Assembly (NCBI GenBank): GCA_030220185.1
Contig: JASPKZ010002333.1
Span: forward strand, 1,302,001-1,366,000
Source of the DNA: Diploptera punctata
Taxonomy: Eukaryota > Arthropoda > Insecta > Blattodea > Blaberidae
Reading direction: 5' to 3'
DNA: 64,000 bases
Shown here: piece by piece, positions 11,030 through 22,435 of the stretch
How the letters are laid out: every line of letters starts with the position of its first letter
How positions within the stretch are numbered: the stretch's first letter is position 1
Translations under genes and position numbers: made by a program
The notes under the pieces: model-generated
What the model saw: the letters and a program-made list of their open reading frames with translations, nothing else
What the model was told of the DNA's origin: nothing
Database searches by the model: none

Positions 11030-11505
11030 GAAGTAACATTATGAGGCTCTTCAATCAACGAAATGAGTCTATTCTTATCTCACCTCATATATCTTGTTTT
11101 TCTAACACGGGAATTGCAGTTTTCAAGAGACATCCCTCTCATCCTAAGCCAACATCACCACTGCCGAATTTTAGTTTAAATCTTTATCTGCAAAGTTGCC
11201 ATCTGGTGTGAGAGATCAAGTCCCTATGGAAAAACCTTTGGAATTGACAGTTTGGGAAAATATATATATTCAGAAGTACAAATTTAAATCCATGAATTTT
11301 GAAATTCCAGGTGAGTGAACTTGATCTCAAGGTTCATCAAATCAACACCAGATGGCAACTTTATAGATGAAGATTCAAACAAAAATTTGGTAATCATGAT
11401 GTTGACTGAGGATGAGAGGGATGACTCTTGAAAACTGCAGTTCCTGTGTTAGAAAAACATAATTATGGGGTGAGATAAGAATTGACTCATTTTGTTGATT
11501 ATTTT
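11030..11505 (+). mobile_element. PLE-S foldback with hammerhead-like core
   Basis: Outer arms 11035-11160 and about 11395-11500 are inverted complements (GGATGAGAGGGATG.CTCTTGAAAACTGC occurs in both). Between them, 11220-11345 matches the C-terminal coding part of the PLE at 46.1 kb (TTCAGAAGTACAAATTTAAA, ATCAACACCAGATGGCAAC). At 11406-11412 CTGAGGA fits the CUGANGA hammerhead core; a GAGAG/CTCTT stem, GAAA (11430-11433) and palindromic AACTGCAGTT follow. The left arm has the same region with CTTAGGA. Confidence 0.65.
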
Positions 11506-13690
11506 TCACCCCTTTTCACTCCTTAGGGATGGTATAGGTTAAACTTGGGTTATATGACAGCTCTGCAAATAAATAAAAAGCAGGCATGCTTCTTGTCTTA
11601 CAAATACCAAATTTGACAAAGGACCCAAGACCTGCTATTCTGACCTGGGTTTTCTGTGGTTTCTCCAGGTGCAAAGAGTAAATGCTAGAATAGTCCCCAA
11701 AATGACTGCCACTGCAGCATTTGTACAAAATGTCTAAAATTATTATTCTACATTAATAACAAAATTAAAAAAAAACAATCAAGGCGTTCAAAATTCCAAC
11801 ATATATTTTGCATACCAATTCAAAATTACCAGGGCAAATGGACTTCATATCTAGGAACCTGGGTTAACTGTGCTTCCCAACATAGGCCAGTGAAAGAAAA
11901 TTAACCGCCATTGTTGTTCAACACAGGTTGCAGGCAATTCTCTTCTCTCCCTTCATCTGCTCTGTTACTAAACTTTATTCATTCTCACCCATTAGGGGTG
12001 CTAATGGTTAGCATGTTTATATAACACTTTGGCTAGACCAGTGTTGACCTATGGTAGTGAAGAATGGACACTAAAAAGACAACATGAAAGCAGAATAACG
12101 GCTTGTGAAATGAGATTAATGAGCAGAACAGCGGGTTACACCAGATGGGATCGGAAAAGGAACACCGATATCTTAAAAGAATTGAAGACTACGCCAATTT
12201 TGGAATATATTAAACAGTACCAACTAAATTGGAAACACCATCTAGAAAGAATGAGTTCAAATCGGATCCCCAAAGCTGTTTATAATTATATACCAAGAGG
12301 ATGAATATCACTGGGTCGTCCTATGAAACGCTGGAGGGAAAATTTTCTGTAGGATCGTAACAGGCCTTGGCCTAATACTTGGAAGGAAGAAGAAGAAGAA
12401 GAAGAAGAATGGTTAGTATGGGCTTAGGTTACATCTGCACTGTACCAGTCAGTTTAGTGGCCCCAAAATTATTAGATTTGACACTAATCTTGGTCACTGT
12501 TGTCATTTTATTTTTCATCCCTTCTCATCCCTCACTCTTCTTAGGGGTAATAAAGGTCAAACTTGGGCTTAACTGTTATCTGTGATCAATCAGCAGAGCT
12601 ACTCCAAAAACTGTAGATTCAACATTAATCTCTGCTACTTTTTGAAATTTTATTTTTCATCTGTTCTCATCCCTCCCCGTTAGGAGTGCTAAGGACAAAT
12701 GTAGTTTAAATGTCATTGAGTGTATCACCAATCAGATAAGCAACCACAAAACCACGGTTTCAGTACTTATATCAGTCATTTTGGTCATTTTATTTTTCAC
12801 CCTTTCTCACTTCCTTAGGAATCAAATATGGGGTAAAATGGCATTAATATGGTCACTACCTTAGGGGTGCTAAGGGACAAACTTGGGCTTAAATGTCATC
12901 GAGAGTGTCACCAATCAGATAAGTGACCCAGAAAACCATGATTTCTACACTAATCTTGGTATTTTTGACCATTTAATTTTCTACCCCCTTAGGAATCAGT
13001 ATTGTCATCAGTCAACGCTAATAGCAGTCCTTTATGATTATTTCTACATATAATCCCCTCTCACTTTGCTAGAGTTGGGTTTAAAAATTATTGGGACTGT
13101 GATTAATGAAACTGTGGCATAGTTCCTAATCATGGCAATTTTAGACATTATTTTTCACCCTTTCTCACCCCTTAGGAGTGCTAGGGTTCAAACGTGGACT
13201 TACATAACACCTAGACTGTCAACAATGAGTTTAATGACCCTGAAAACTGCTAATCTCAGTCATTTTGGCCATTTAATTTTTTTTACCTCTTCTCACCCTC
13301 TTGGGGGTTCTAAGGGCAATTTTGGCTTTAAATGTAACTGGGACTGCCGGCAATGGGCTTAGTAGCCCTGAGAACTATTAATTCTACACTTATATTGGTC
13401 ATGTTCAATTATTTTTAAATATTATAGGGGTGCTAAGGTTTCTCTAACCCCCATGAAATCTTTTCCAAATTGTAAGTTATATGTGTACCAAGTTCGGTTG
13501 ATACTCTAGTTGTTCTAGAATTATGCTGGAACTTATATAGGTTGTCGATCATTTTTCCATTTCAACCTCTCTCTTATCTTCTAGGGGTGCTAGGGGTATT
13601 TTACTCCTTACAGCCACTTTTTCAGATTGTAATTTACATGTGTAGCAAATTTGGTTTAAATTGCTGAAAGTGTTTGATACTTATAGTAGC
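11506..13690 (+). repeat. Array of divergent ~130-bp units, split by a LINE
   Basis: Units share TTAGGGGTGCTAAGGG, CAAACTTGGGCTTAAATGTC, TGTCACCAATCAGATAAG, ACACTAATCTTGGT and TTTTATTTTTCACCC. About eight to ten units can be followed, each 20-35 percent different by eye. Units near 13430-13690 change to GATTGTAATTTACATGTGTA..TTTGGTT text, as at 18320-18560 on the other strand. The LINE-B end at 12016-12407 interrupts a unit. Confidence 0.8.
12016..12407 (+). mobile_element. LINE-B 3' end with 13-bp target duplication
   Basis: A 91-residue frame (12029-12304) gives ARPVLTYGSEEWTLKRQHES, EMRLMSRTAGYTRWDRKRNT and NWKHHLERMSSNRIPKAVYN, the C-terminus of a non-LTR retrotransposon product. A stop interrupts it before SLGRPMKRWRENFL. 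It ends in (GAA)n. The flanks AATGGTTAGCATG (12003-12015) and AATGGTTAGTATG (12408-12420) are a target-site duplication with one change. The target is a unit of the ~130-bp array. Confidence 0.92.
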
Positions 13691-14116
13691 ACATTCATAC
13701 GCACATACATCCATTTTATATTGTATATAAATGGATTAATGCTTATACATTTGCTACTTTGAATTTATTTATTTATTTTTAATTTAAAGACAAATCTGGT
13801 ATATACAGTTTTTGATAATATATGAATAAATAAAAATTGATATGCTCTTATATATTATCTGTTGAATATCCCAAAATAAAATTTTTTATAAGGAAAGTTA
13901 CAAATAAAACAGAAACATTTTCTGATACCAGTGTGATATTTTCTTTTTAGATTTGTGTGATTAACTTTTGTGTGATGTAAGTTCCAATGTCATCCGCTGC
14001 ACTTTTTATGCTTTAAATTTAGTGCTAGACAGATAAATGGTGTTAAGGTGGTCTATTTTGAATTCATGCACCACTTCAGCAGACTGTAATTAGATTATGG
14101 GTTTATTTTAAAATAC
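13691..14116. other. No gene recognised
   Basis: AT-rich DNA with no coding signal. Confidence 0.5.
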
Positions 14117-14275
14117 AATAGGAAGTAACATTAAGAGGTTTGTTTAATAATTAAACGATCTGTAATTGCTGACAATGGGGCTAAGAAGCCCTGAAACATA
14201 TGTTTGACAAAAATAACTATAAGAGATAAGAATGAACAGACAAAATGTTTTAGTAATAAGATTATGGGTACTTTT
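14117..14275 (+). mobile_element. PLE-S piece with hammerhead-like core
   Basis: Starts with the recurrent end motif AGGAAGTAACATTAAGAGGT. At 14169-14175 CTGACAA (expected CUGANGA; one change) is followed by a GGGCT/AGCCC stem, GAAA (14193-14196) and palindromic ACATATGT. It is a sister of 28555-28690. Confidence 0.6.
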
Positions 14276-14315
14276 GTTGTATACAGAGAACAATATAGGA
14301 TGAGTGTATGTTTAA

Positions 14316-15341
14316 CTAGTTGGTGGGAAATTCTATTGCTTTCAAGCCTGATAAAAGGAAAAGCCAGATGGATCACCATGATGACGACTTACAAACCAAT
14401 AAGGCTAATGAATGGAAAAAAGAAAATATTTTTAAATTTGCTACATGGAACATTCAGGGAATTGCTCATAAAGAAGAACAACTTGATGATATTTTGGCAA
14501 AGAAAGGAATACATATCAGTGCTATTTCTGAAACAAAGAAAAATTATATGAATGCCATTGTAAAAGAAACAAAACATGGAAGTATCGCTATCAATAGAAA
14601 TTTAAAATTAGATATAATAATGTTTGCAGATGATCTTGTTTTACTAGCAACATCTGAAGATGATTTACAATGGTCAGTACATAATTTAAATGTGATAGCC
14701 CAGAAATATTCAATGGAAATATCTACCAATAAAACTAATATAATAGCCTTTTGTGGAAAATCACCAATACCAAGCAAAATTTGTTTAAATAACACAATTC
14801 TAGAGAGAGTTAATAAGTTTACTTATTTAGGATATAAACTCTCTTTTGTTGAAAATTTGGATTTACCAGAGAAAATTGTGAAATTCAACAAATCAATGGA
14901 AATCATTAATAGAGTTTTAAAACCTTCATTAGTGCAAAAATCAACTCGTACTCGTCTTTATCAAATAATGGGCTTAAACCAGTCCTATGTTATGGGAGTG
15001 AAGCGTGGACTGTAAGGACGAGAGATGAAAGCAGATTAACAGCTTGTGAGATGAAATTTATGCACTGAACAGCAGGCTACACCAAATGGGATCGAAAGAA
15101 AAATGTAGAAATCCTTCAAGAACTTAATGTGTCACCAATACTGGACTACATCTCCAGATATCAGCTAAACTGGAAGGAACATGTCTCAAGAATGGCTAGA
15201 TCCAGGATCCTCAAGGCAATAATGAACTACTGTCCAAATGGGAAATGGTCACTTGGTCGACCTATGAAAAGATGGCACGAAAACCGCTTTCTCAGGCCGT
15301 AACAATTCTTCTAGGACTAATACCTGGCAGGATGATGATGA
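14316..15341 (+). mobile_element. Internally deleted LINE-B with both ends and TSD
   Basis: TGTATGTTTAA occurs at 14305-14315 and 15342-15352, flanking a 1,026-bp insertion that ends in (GAT)n. A 231-residue frame starts at 14320. Residues 38-76 are the start of an APE-type endonuclease (FKFATWNIQGIAH, HISAISETKK). By residue 97 the frame is already in the reverse transcriptase at its catalytic loop (IMFADDLVLLATSEDDL, residues 100-116), then ILERVNKFTYLGYKL. The rest of the endonuclease and the RT fingers and palm are deleted in frame. The frame ends at 15015; 15016-15300 continues with GRPMKRWHENRF. The product could be neither a working endonuclease nor a working polymerase. Confidence 0.85.
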
Positions 15342-15550
15342 TGTATGTTTAAGTGTTTGCATGTAGTTGTTTGTTGAGTGAAGGATAATAATAAAGAGAA
15401 GAGAGATGAAACCTGGCTTGATGCCCCCATCACTACCAACAGTTTCACATGTCTTTTCGACATATATACTGCAGAGGGATTTGGAATTTAATCCCAGAAT
15501 CTAGAGCACAATATAACAAAAATTGCCCACCACAACCTCTCCTAGCCCTA

Positions 15551-15618
15551 ATATAAGAACTTCTTCTTCTTCACTTCCTGGTTTAGGCATTAATTGCCTG
15601 TTCCGATATAAGAACTTC
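15551..15618 (-). mobile_element. 42-bp LINE-A insertion with perfect 13-bp TSD
   Basis: ATATAAGAACTTC occurs at 15551-15563 and 15606-15618. The 42 bases between them, read on the minus strand, end in AGTGAAGAAGAA after GGAACAGGCAATTAATGCC, which is the extreme 3' end of LINE-A (compare 8053-8110 minus and 51617-51664 plus). It is a severely 5'-truncated insertion. Confidence 0.88.
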
Positions 15619-15940
15619 ACAATTAAAATTTCTAACCCCACTGGGTTCAAAATAGGAATACTACCACCTGATCTGGAGGGAATCTGATGAAACTTTTTCC
15701 TATCCTCTATCACCTTGCAAACACAGATATTAGATACTTCTTGAATATTTTTTTTTGTTAATAAAGAAAAACAATTATAAGTTATAATAATAATAATAAT
15801 AATAATTCATTCATTCATTTTGAGAATTTTCCTCATCATTGAAGGTTTTCTCCAACCAATCTTAATAATTAACATGAGTTTTAAAAAATACATAGATGAC
15901 TACGGACTTATAGATTATCAGTTTGTAATAATAATAATAA
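15619..15940. repeat. AT-rich DNA with (AAT)n microsatellites
   Basis: AAT tracts lie at about 15783-15807 and 15925-15944; the second runs into a short AGAT tract. No gene is seen. Confidence 0.7.
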
Positions 15941-16275
15941 TAATAGATAGATAGATCATCAGTTGATTAATGTCTTTGACGTTGTCCGATTCTTAATAGC
16001 CAATTTTGTCGGTCCATCCAATCTCTGGTTGTAGATGTTTCTCCTTCATGTATAAATATATTCCCTGACTCCAGGAGGTTTTAGGTTTTCCTCTGCCTTG
16101 CCTTCCCTCATTTTGGTAGCTGATCCTCTTCCATTCGCTGGACATCTCCATACCATATTAATTGCTGAGTTTTAATATAATCTAAACTAGTGTCTTCAAT
16201 CTTCATTTTCTCCCTTATTACTGAGTTTCTAATTTTCTCTCTTCTTGAAATTCTTGCTGCCATTCATATAAGTTG
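15941..16275 (-). mobile_element. LINE-F 3' fragment
   Basis: The minus strand reads GDWMDRQNWLLRIGQRQRH-like sequence and the nucleotide block GGAGAAACATCTACAACCAG, which matches the plus-strand copy at 40505-40912. Frames are broken. The 3' end abuts AGATAGAT simple sequence. Confidence 0.75.
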
Positions 16276-16345
16276 TTGAGCCATGGGTCCCAAGTCTGAA
16301 GATTTTCAGGCTCGTAAAAGAACCACAAGCATGAATAAAAATACC
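16276..16345 (+). mobile_element. SINE-E 3' fragment
   Basis: CCCAAGTCTGAAGATTTTCA and GGCTCGTAAAAG match the 3' part of the SINE-E copy at 63800-64000. Confidence 0.75.
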
Positions 16346-16682
16346 TCTGTGCAAAATTTAACAACATTCATCCAAGTAATACCTACCTACTAGATATCTC
16401 ATTAGCGATGTGCTAACCACATGTCACTCATTGGCATCTATAGGTAAATAAGCATAACTAAATTAGCTTGGTTAAGAAATTCCCATTAGGGAGCACCCAT
16501 GTCCCCATACAGGATGTACATTTGGGAGGTCTTGGGATTAAAGCGCAGTCTCAACCAACCTAAGTTTTTTTTTTTTCGCAGGACCAATTTTATCATCATC
16601 GTTTCTTAATATCTTTAAAATTTAAATCAGTGTTCTTTTCTATAAAACATATGATAAACACAATGATATATATATTTTTTTA

Positions 16683-16794
16683 AAGAAAAATTAATGTCTG
16701 AACTGGGAATCGAACCCAGACCTTCGACTCTATGCATTGGCATGCAATCAATTACACCATTTGAGACATAATACAACCATTAACATTTCTTTCC
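16683..16794 (-). mobile_element. SINE-C copy (tRNA-like, inverted ends)
   Basis: Ends AAAGAAAAATTAATG and CATTAACATTTCTTT are partly inverted. Between them the minus strand carries a B box (GGGTTCGATTCCC) about 45 bases after a degenerate A box. It is 112 bp long. 16346-16682 holds no gene that I can see. Confidence 0.7.
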
Positions 16795-17982
16795 ACATAT
16801 ACAATTCTCTCCTGTCCGAAAGAAGATAGCTATCAACACTATCAGACAACTTCTATTCGAAGTATTTTTAACGAGAATTCTCTTTACTTTTAAAGGACAA
16901 AGCTTAAAAAAATTGTCCAGGACTAGAACATGTTAAACTAAATATAACATCACAATAATAGAAATTCACAGCATACTGAGCACACTCATTAATTATACAT
17001 GCAATAAATTTTATATGTTAAAAACATCTATAAATAATAAGAAAAGAACAATAAAATTACCTGATAATAGAGGTGTACAGTATGAACTTTTGACTTCTCT
17101 TTCTACTATAAAACTACCTGGAAGTGAGAATTCATGTTCGGTCATGTTGGCTTCTCTATTAGATTACCAAGAAATATGGAAGTCTGTGATATTCCCATGC
17201 ATATACAATATAAAGTATCTATCCTTAAAATAGCTGAGACCACGCAGTCAACTTTTCTGTTGGTGCTCGTGGAAATATTGAATAATACATCATAACTGTA
17301 CAGTCAGATTGAGGACTCTACAGAATCAATTACCTTACATAAACACTGGATAATTTCCTACATTCATTGAGAGGTTTCATTTGCATGCCTTGTCATGCAT
17401 TCTTATAGTTAGAATATTTAATTTGTTACATTACTTTAAATGAGTGGTCATTGAACTGTTGATTTATATACAGTGAATTTATAAGGGAAATGCTAAATTT
17501 GGAATGTCTACATCATTAATGGAAGCATTAAATAAATGTCTTTTAAGTCCTCATTAATTAAATAATGTCTCATTAAAGAATAAGAAGGTCTCTGGGTTAA
17601 TTAGTTAAATTAATATTGGAATCTTCCTCTCTCACAAATACTTCATATTCATAAATTCATTGTTTTTCTTTAACTGCAAACTAGAAAACAAAATCCAACA
17701 GAGATTTGGCAATTTTTTCATACACTTATATTTTTATAGAAGCAGATATTGTTTGATGGGTATATATTAAAATAAATAAATTTCAAATTATATACAATGC
17801 TCTGTATATGTATATAAAAATGGATTATGTGATGTGTATGTGTTTATATATATGATTTGGAAATTGTAAGAAATGTTTCTTAAACATGCTTATATCCACA
17901 AAAATCTACAATGTAACATATATATTTCGATGTTACAATTAAATTTTGACATTAAGCAATGAAAGCCAAATATGTTATGAAA
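16795..17982. other. No gene recognised
   Basis: AT-rich. A 72-residue frame at 17015-17233 has no recognisable domain. The block ATTGTAAGAAATGTTTCTTA at 17864 forms a small inverted repeat. Confidence 0.5.
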
Positions 17983-18242
17983 AGAAAAATTAATGCCTGA
18001 ACCAGGATTTCAACCCAGTACCTCTAACTCTATACATTAGTGCATTACCAATGACACTATCCAGGCATCCTAGTGCGAACATTAATTTTCCTTTCCTTAT
18101 GTACAATTTTCAAATCATAAGAGGCAGCAGGAAGGAAAATTAATGTTTGCACTGAATAGCATGATCAGTAACACACTAACATATAGAGTTAGAGATCCCA
18201 GGTTCAAATCCCAGTTCAGACATTCATTTTTCTTTTCATGAC

Positions 18243-18245
<3 letters not shown>
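17983..18245. mobile_element. Two SINE-C copies head-to-head (foldback)
   Basis: Copy one (17983-18100, minus) and copy two (18128-18245, plus) are inverted relative to each other across a short spacer. Each has inverted ends (GAAAAGAAAAATTAATG with CATTAATTTTCCTTTCC; GGAAGGAAAATTAATG with CATTCATTTTTCTTTTC). The B box of copy two is GGTTCAAATCCC. The pair could fold into an arm of about 115 bp. Confidence 0.75.
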
Positions 18246-18283
<38 letters not shown>

Positions 18284-18310
18284 CACATACACACATGTAT
18301 GTATGTATGT
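18246..18310. repeat. (TA)n then (CA/TGTA)n microsatellite
   Basis: An uninterrupted TA tract at about 18246-18280 grades into CATACACATACACA and GTATGTATGT. The tyrosine/isoleucine-rich frame across it is not coding. Confidence 0.9.
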
Positions 18311-19510
18311 CCCAGCATAACTCTGGAGAGCCGAGCAATTTCAACCAGATTTGGTACACATATGAATTACAATCTGAAGAAAAGATAATTTAAGAAATAA
18401 GAGACTCCTAACACCCCTAGGGGGCAGAGAAGGGGGGCTGACATGGAGAGTTAATCACAAATGAACAATATATTTTCCAGCATAACTCTGGAACACCCGA
18501 AGCAATTTTAACCAAACTTGATACACGTAGAACTTGCATTATGGAAAATAGGTTGTGGAGGTAAGAGACCTCTAATGGTGTAAAAATGACTTACATTAGT
18601 GTCAAATACATCAATTTTGAGATTTTGAGGTAGCTAATCTGATTGGTGATAGTTTCGATGACATTTAAGTCCAAGTTTGACCCCTAGAAAGTGTGAAAAA
18701 TAAAATTTCAAAAGTATTGAAGTTTACTCTCAAATCCATAGTTTTCGAGTTTAGATTGTCTAGAAAAAGTGGGAGCCTTAACCTCCTACTACCCCAAGGG
18801 CCTCCGGGCCTGTTGTGGGATCACTTTACTTTACTTTACTAACCTAATTGGTGATAGTCCCAATGACATTTAAGCCCATGTTTGATCCACATAATCTCTA
18901 GGGGGCGGGAAGGGGTAAAAAACAAAATATAAAAAGTGATGGAGGTAGTGTCGAACCTATATTTTTGGGGGTTACTAAGCTGATTGGTGACATCCAATGT
19001 CATTTGAACCCAATTTTGACCCACTAAGGAATGAGAAGGGGTGAAAAATAAAATGCCCAAAATTATCTATATTAGTGTCGAATCCATAATTTTTGGGGTT
19101 GCTGTAATGAATAGTGACACTCTCGATGACATTCTAAGTCTATGTTCAGCCTATCACCAGCAAAGGGAGGGGGATGACAAAGGGTGAAAATAAAGTTTCA
19201 AAATTGACCAATATTAGTGTTAAATCCAAAGTTTACGAGGTAGATGAGTTGATTGGTAACAGTTCCTATGACATTTAAGTCTAGCTCTCAGAGGATGGGA
19301 TGTAGAAAAAATAATTGAAAACTACCAAAATTAGTAATGAATGCATAGTTTTCAGAGTTGCTGAGATTAATAGTGTCATTCCCAATGCTACATTCAACCT
19401 TAATCAGCATGAGTATTAGAAGGGGTGAAAAATAAAATGTCCAAAATGTTTTCAGGGACACTAAGTTGATTGGTGACAGCAATGCCACGTAAACAGAGTA
19501 CATATATACT
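18311..19510 (-). repeat. Inverted array of the ~130-bp unit
   Basis: On the minus strand this repeats the 11.5-13.7 kb unit: AATTGTCATTGGGACTATCA-like and GGTCAAACTTGG text, CCCCTTCTCATTCC, ACACTAATATAG. About seven units are visible. The end at 18311-18560 contains CCAGCATAACTCTGGA twice, about 165 bases apart. SINE-D sequence interrupts it. Confidence 0.78.
18752..18840 (+). mobile_element. SINE-D 3' fragment
   Basis: GATTGTCTAGAAAAAGTGGG through GGCCTGTTGTGGGATCACTT to a TTTAC repeat tail matches 37495-37580. It is 5'-truncated and sits inside the ~130-bp array. Confidence 0.85.
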
Positions 19511-20439
19511 AAAAAGTCCATGGTTCAACAGGACTATAAGGGCCTTGGCCTACCAGTTGGGTGCATTGCTATTGAAATGCATTGACTCTTTTTAACTTGT
19601 TAATTTGGTGATTTGGGATATTATTGACTATGTGTAATACAATTTTATCATAAGTAATGCCACGAGTGATTTCCAATTTATCTAGAGAATTTGGAAATCA
19701 AGAGTGGCATTTGTTAGGACTATTTAATGAATAAAATTAAGCTGTTTACTCACAAATCATTATTTGAATATAGTTATTTTAAAATATTTATATAGGCCTA
19801 TTTAATGTAAACGGCGATGTTTGAAAACAAATGAGAAACGTTATGTTTCACTTGTTTATCACTGCAACCAGATCATATTATTTATTGCCAAAGGATCGCA
19901 ATATTGTAAGAATGCACCCTAGTGGAAAAAAAATGAAACACATCAAACTATATATTAATTAATTTCTGATGTCCTATGATGTAAATATGACAATGATATT
20001 TTTCTGGAACGTTATTACCTGGGAAAAAATATGTTTAAGAAAGTGCAAACAGTGGTTTCTTTTTTTTTTTTTTTTGATATAATCAATTGCTACAAATGTT
20101 TTTATATTATCTCCTGCAACCACGATAAGGTTACATTCGTGCACTATATATACAATCTGGTAGCCACATGCAGTCACTGCAAAATAATGCCATGACCTAT
20201 TCAGAATGTTAAAAAGGAGGAGCTTGATTAAAAAATTAAACTGATAAAATTGACGTGAAAAATGACTGTGATTGGTTGTAAATAAAAAATCATTGAAATG
20301 TGATTGGTCATTGACTCCCATTTGGGGCATGAGTTAAATAGTCACCAAGAATATCCTATTTATTAAAACTTTAAAAGCAAATTAAAAATTATTTTTGAAA
20401 AAAAAAATTCAAATTATAAACAAAGATGCTCAAGTTGTA
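19511..20439. other. No gene recognised
   Basis: AT-rich with a T15-plus run at 20058-20075. A 118-residue minus frame (19974-20330) shows no family that I recognise. Confidence 0.5.
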
Positions 20440-20650
20440 TTAGGTCATCATATAGACAATTGGAATGTAAATATTAATGAGGTCTCTAGTTTAAAGTATG
20501 CTACACTGACTTCAAGTGATGTGGAACAGTTGTTTTCACAATTTTGAGCTGTGTTACGTAATAATTGACAAAGATTTGTAATGTACAATTTGAAGAAGGC
20601 ATTTATTATGTACTTTAAAGCTAGAGAATGTCAACAAACTGGCAATTAGA
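20440..20650 (+). pseudogene. hAT transposase dimerisation-domain remnant
   Basis: The plus strand reads SSLKYATLTSSDVEQLFSQF, a stop, AVLRNN, a stop, then RFVMYNLKKAFIMYFKA. This follows the hAT C-terminal dimerisation pattern, in which a run like TSCDVERSFS is followed by a basic stretch and a hydrophobic helix. Two stops interrupt it and I find no terminal repeats, so it is an old fragment. Recognition rests on this short motif. Confidence 0.55.
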
Positions 20651-21486
20651 CATAATTGATGGGTAGAATACTTCTATACTTTTTTTATTTTGTGATAAAT
20701 AAATATGTTTAACTTTTTAGCAAATATTTTTCTGGGTTTTTAAAGCATAAAAAAGATATGTAGGCCTACTTCAATTTTTTTAGCACCTAAAATTCCATAC
20801 CCTCTTCATTATTGAATCTAATGGGATAGAAAAAAAAATAAACCTGAAGGATCAAAGAATAAAACATTTTATTCTATAATTTTAAATTATATTAAAATAA
20901 AAATAGGATTTGATGATCACTACACTTACCATTTGCTGGAATGTTGATGGTGTTATGTTTGGAAGTATAATGTAATATTAGCAAGTGCTATCATGCTTCC
21001 TCACATTTGTTAGATATTGATTATGGTGTATATAAAGTGTAATGTTGTAATAGCTGTTGCTACCATCATGGTGTTACTACTTCATGATGGCATTGTGAAG
21101 ATATATGTATTTACATGTTTTAACCTTCACAAACTAGTTCATTGTTTGCTATGTTTATAGAAGATGAATATTATATTTTACGTGTATAAATAGGTTTGAG
21201 GAGGTGCACGGGGGGGGGGAAGGGGAGCATTATATATGGTGTTGTATAGAAGTGCATGTGAGCCATTGAATTGTTGTCGGTGTTTGTCATGGTAATGAAT
21301 GACAATCAATATCCAGTAAATCGTGTTGCTAGAAGAGGGGACAGTTTTCCCCAGAGATTTGATTAATGTACAACACTTTTGTACTAATGAGGTAGAATTG
21401 AAACCATTAGACGAGATGTTTTAAACATGCAGTAATGGCATAAAGTACTGTATGATTTAAATAGGGTAAAAATTTACTTTTTTGGG
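20651..21486. other. No gene recognised
   Basis: AT-rich. A run of nine G at about 21210 stands out. No coding signal. Confidence 0.5.
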
Positions 21487-21625
21487 AATTAACACTATGA
21501 GGTATTATTTATTTAAGTAAAATTTTATCACCTCACCTCATATTCTCTTAAGAATAAGGAGATGAAGAAGAGGAAAAAGAATAAGAGGAGAGGTGATAAA
21601 ATTTTACTTAAATAAAGAGTAAAAG
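21487..21625. repeat. Perfect 27-bp inverted repeat, PLE-S-type end
   Basis: 21508-21534 (TTTATTTAAGTAAAATTTTA plus seven bases) and 21590-21616 are exact inverted complements around a 55-base purine-rich loop. The left flank AATTAACACTATGAGGT is the complement of the recurrent PLE-S end motif. Confidence 0.85.
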
Positions 21626-21689
21626 TTATTAAATCTTGAATTAGCAATGTATATTGTAATATATATTGATTTTACTTATTTTATATTTT

Positions 21690-22325
21690 TAATAAAACTT
21701 ACATCTAAAACAAAAATATTAGCTCTGAAAGGATAATGTGCATTAAGAACAAAAATAATGATAAACAATGTAATTATAGACCAAGTTCAGAATTTTAATT
21801 ATTTTGGGATGTCATTTAGGCAATGACAAAAATTTAGATAAAGACTCTAAAATACGATTCAATTATCTATGTGGCACAATTAAATGCACTTTATTGAATA
21901 TGACTAGAAAAGAAACTATTTTGAAGTTTTACAAAGTATTGTCAGTTCCATCTCTTATCTATGGATGTGAAACCTGGACATTAACAAAGGCAGATAGTAA
22001 ACAAATAGAGGCTGCTGAAATGAAGATGGTTGAGAGCAATAGCAGGATACCAAAGAACCGATAAAAAGAAAAACGAAAAGATATAAGAACAGAACTTAAT
22101 ATATTTAATCTCTGTGAAAGAATAAAATATTATCAAAATGCTTATCTTCAGCACATATTACGAATGAATGAACAGCGCATACCAAGAAGAATGTATAATT
22201 ATAAACCAAAAGGGAGAAGAATGTTGGGAAGGCCATTGAAGAGATGGAAGGACCAATTCGACCTATAATGAGATCGGAACAGGCCATTGGGCTTAATCCT
22301 TGTTGTTGATGATGATGATGATGAT
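21690..22325 (+). mobile_element. LINE-A 3' end
   Basis: Post-RT coding sequence: VIIDQVQNFNYFG, then an 86-residue frame (21804-22064) with IRFNYLCGTIKCTLLNMTRK and LSVPSLIYGCETWTLTKADS, then a stop and frame changes before RMNEQRIPRRMYNYKPKGRR. The 3' end GGAACAGGCCATTGGGC is followed by (GAT)n. Flanks TAATAAAACTT on both sides (about 21690 and 22328) are a candidate target duplication. Confidence 0.88.
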
Positions 22326-22435
22326 AATAAAACTTTATGGTAGGATCATTAAAGAACACAGAAATATTATCAGAACTTAAAATTGATCCCAGCGTCATCA
22401 TCATAGTTGGTTTACGAACTTAGGCCATATGTTGA

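Noticed and set aside
18115..18318. 67-residue minus frame with a YIYIYI run
   Set aside because: It spans a SINE-C copy and a TA microsatellite.
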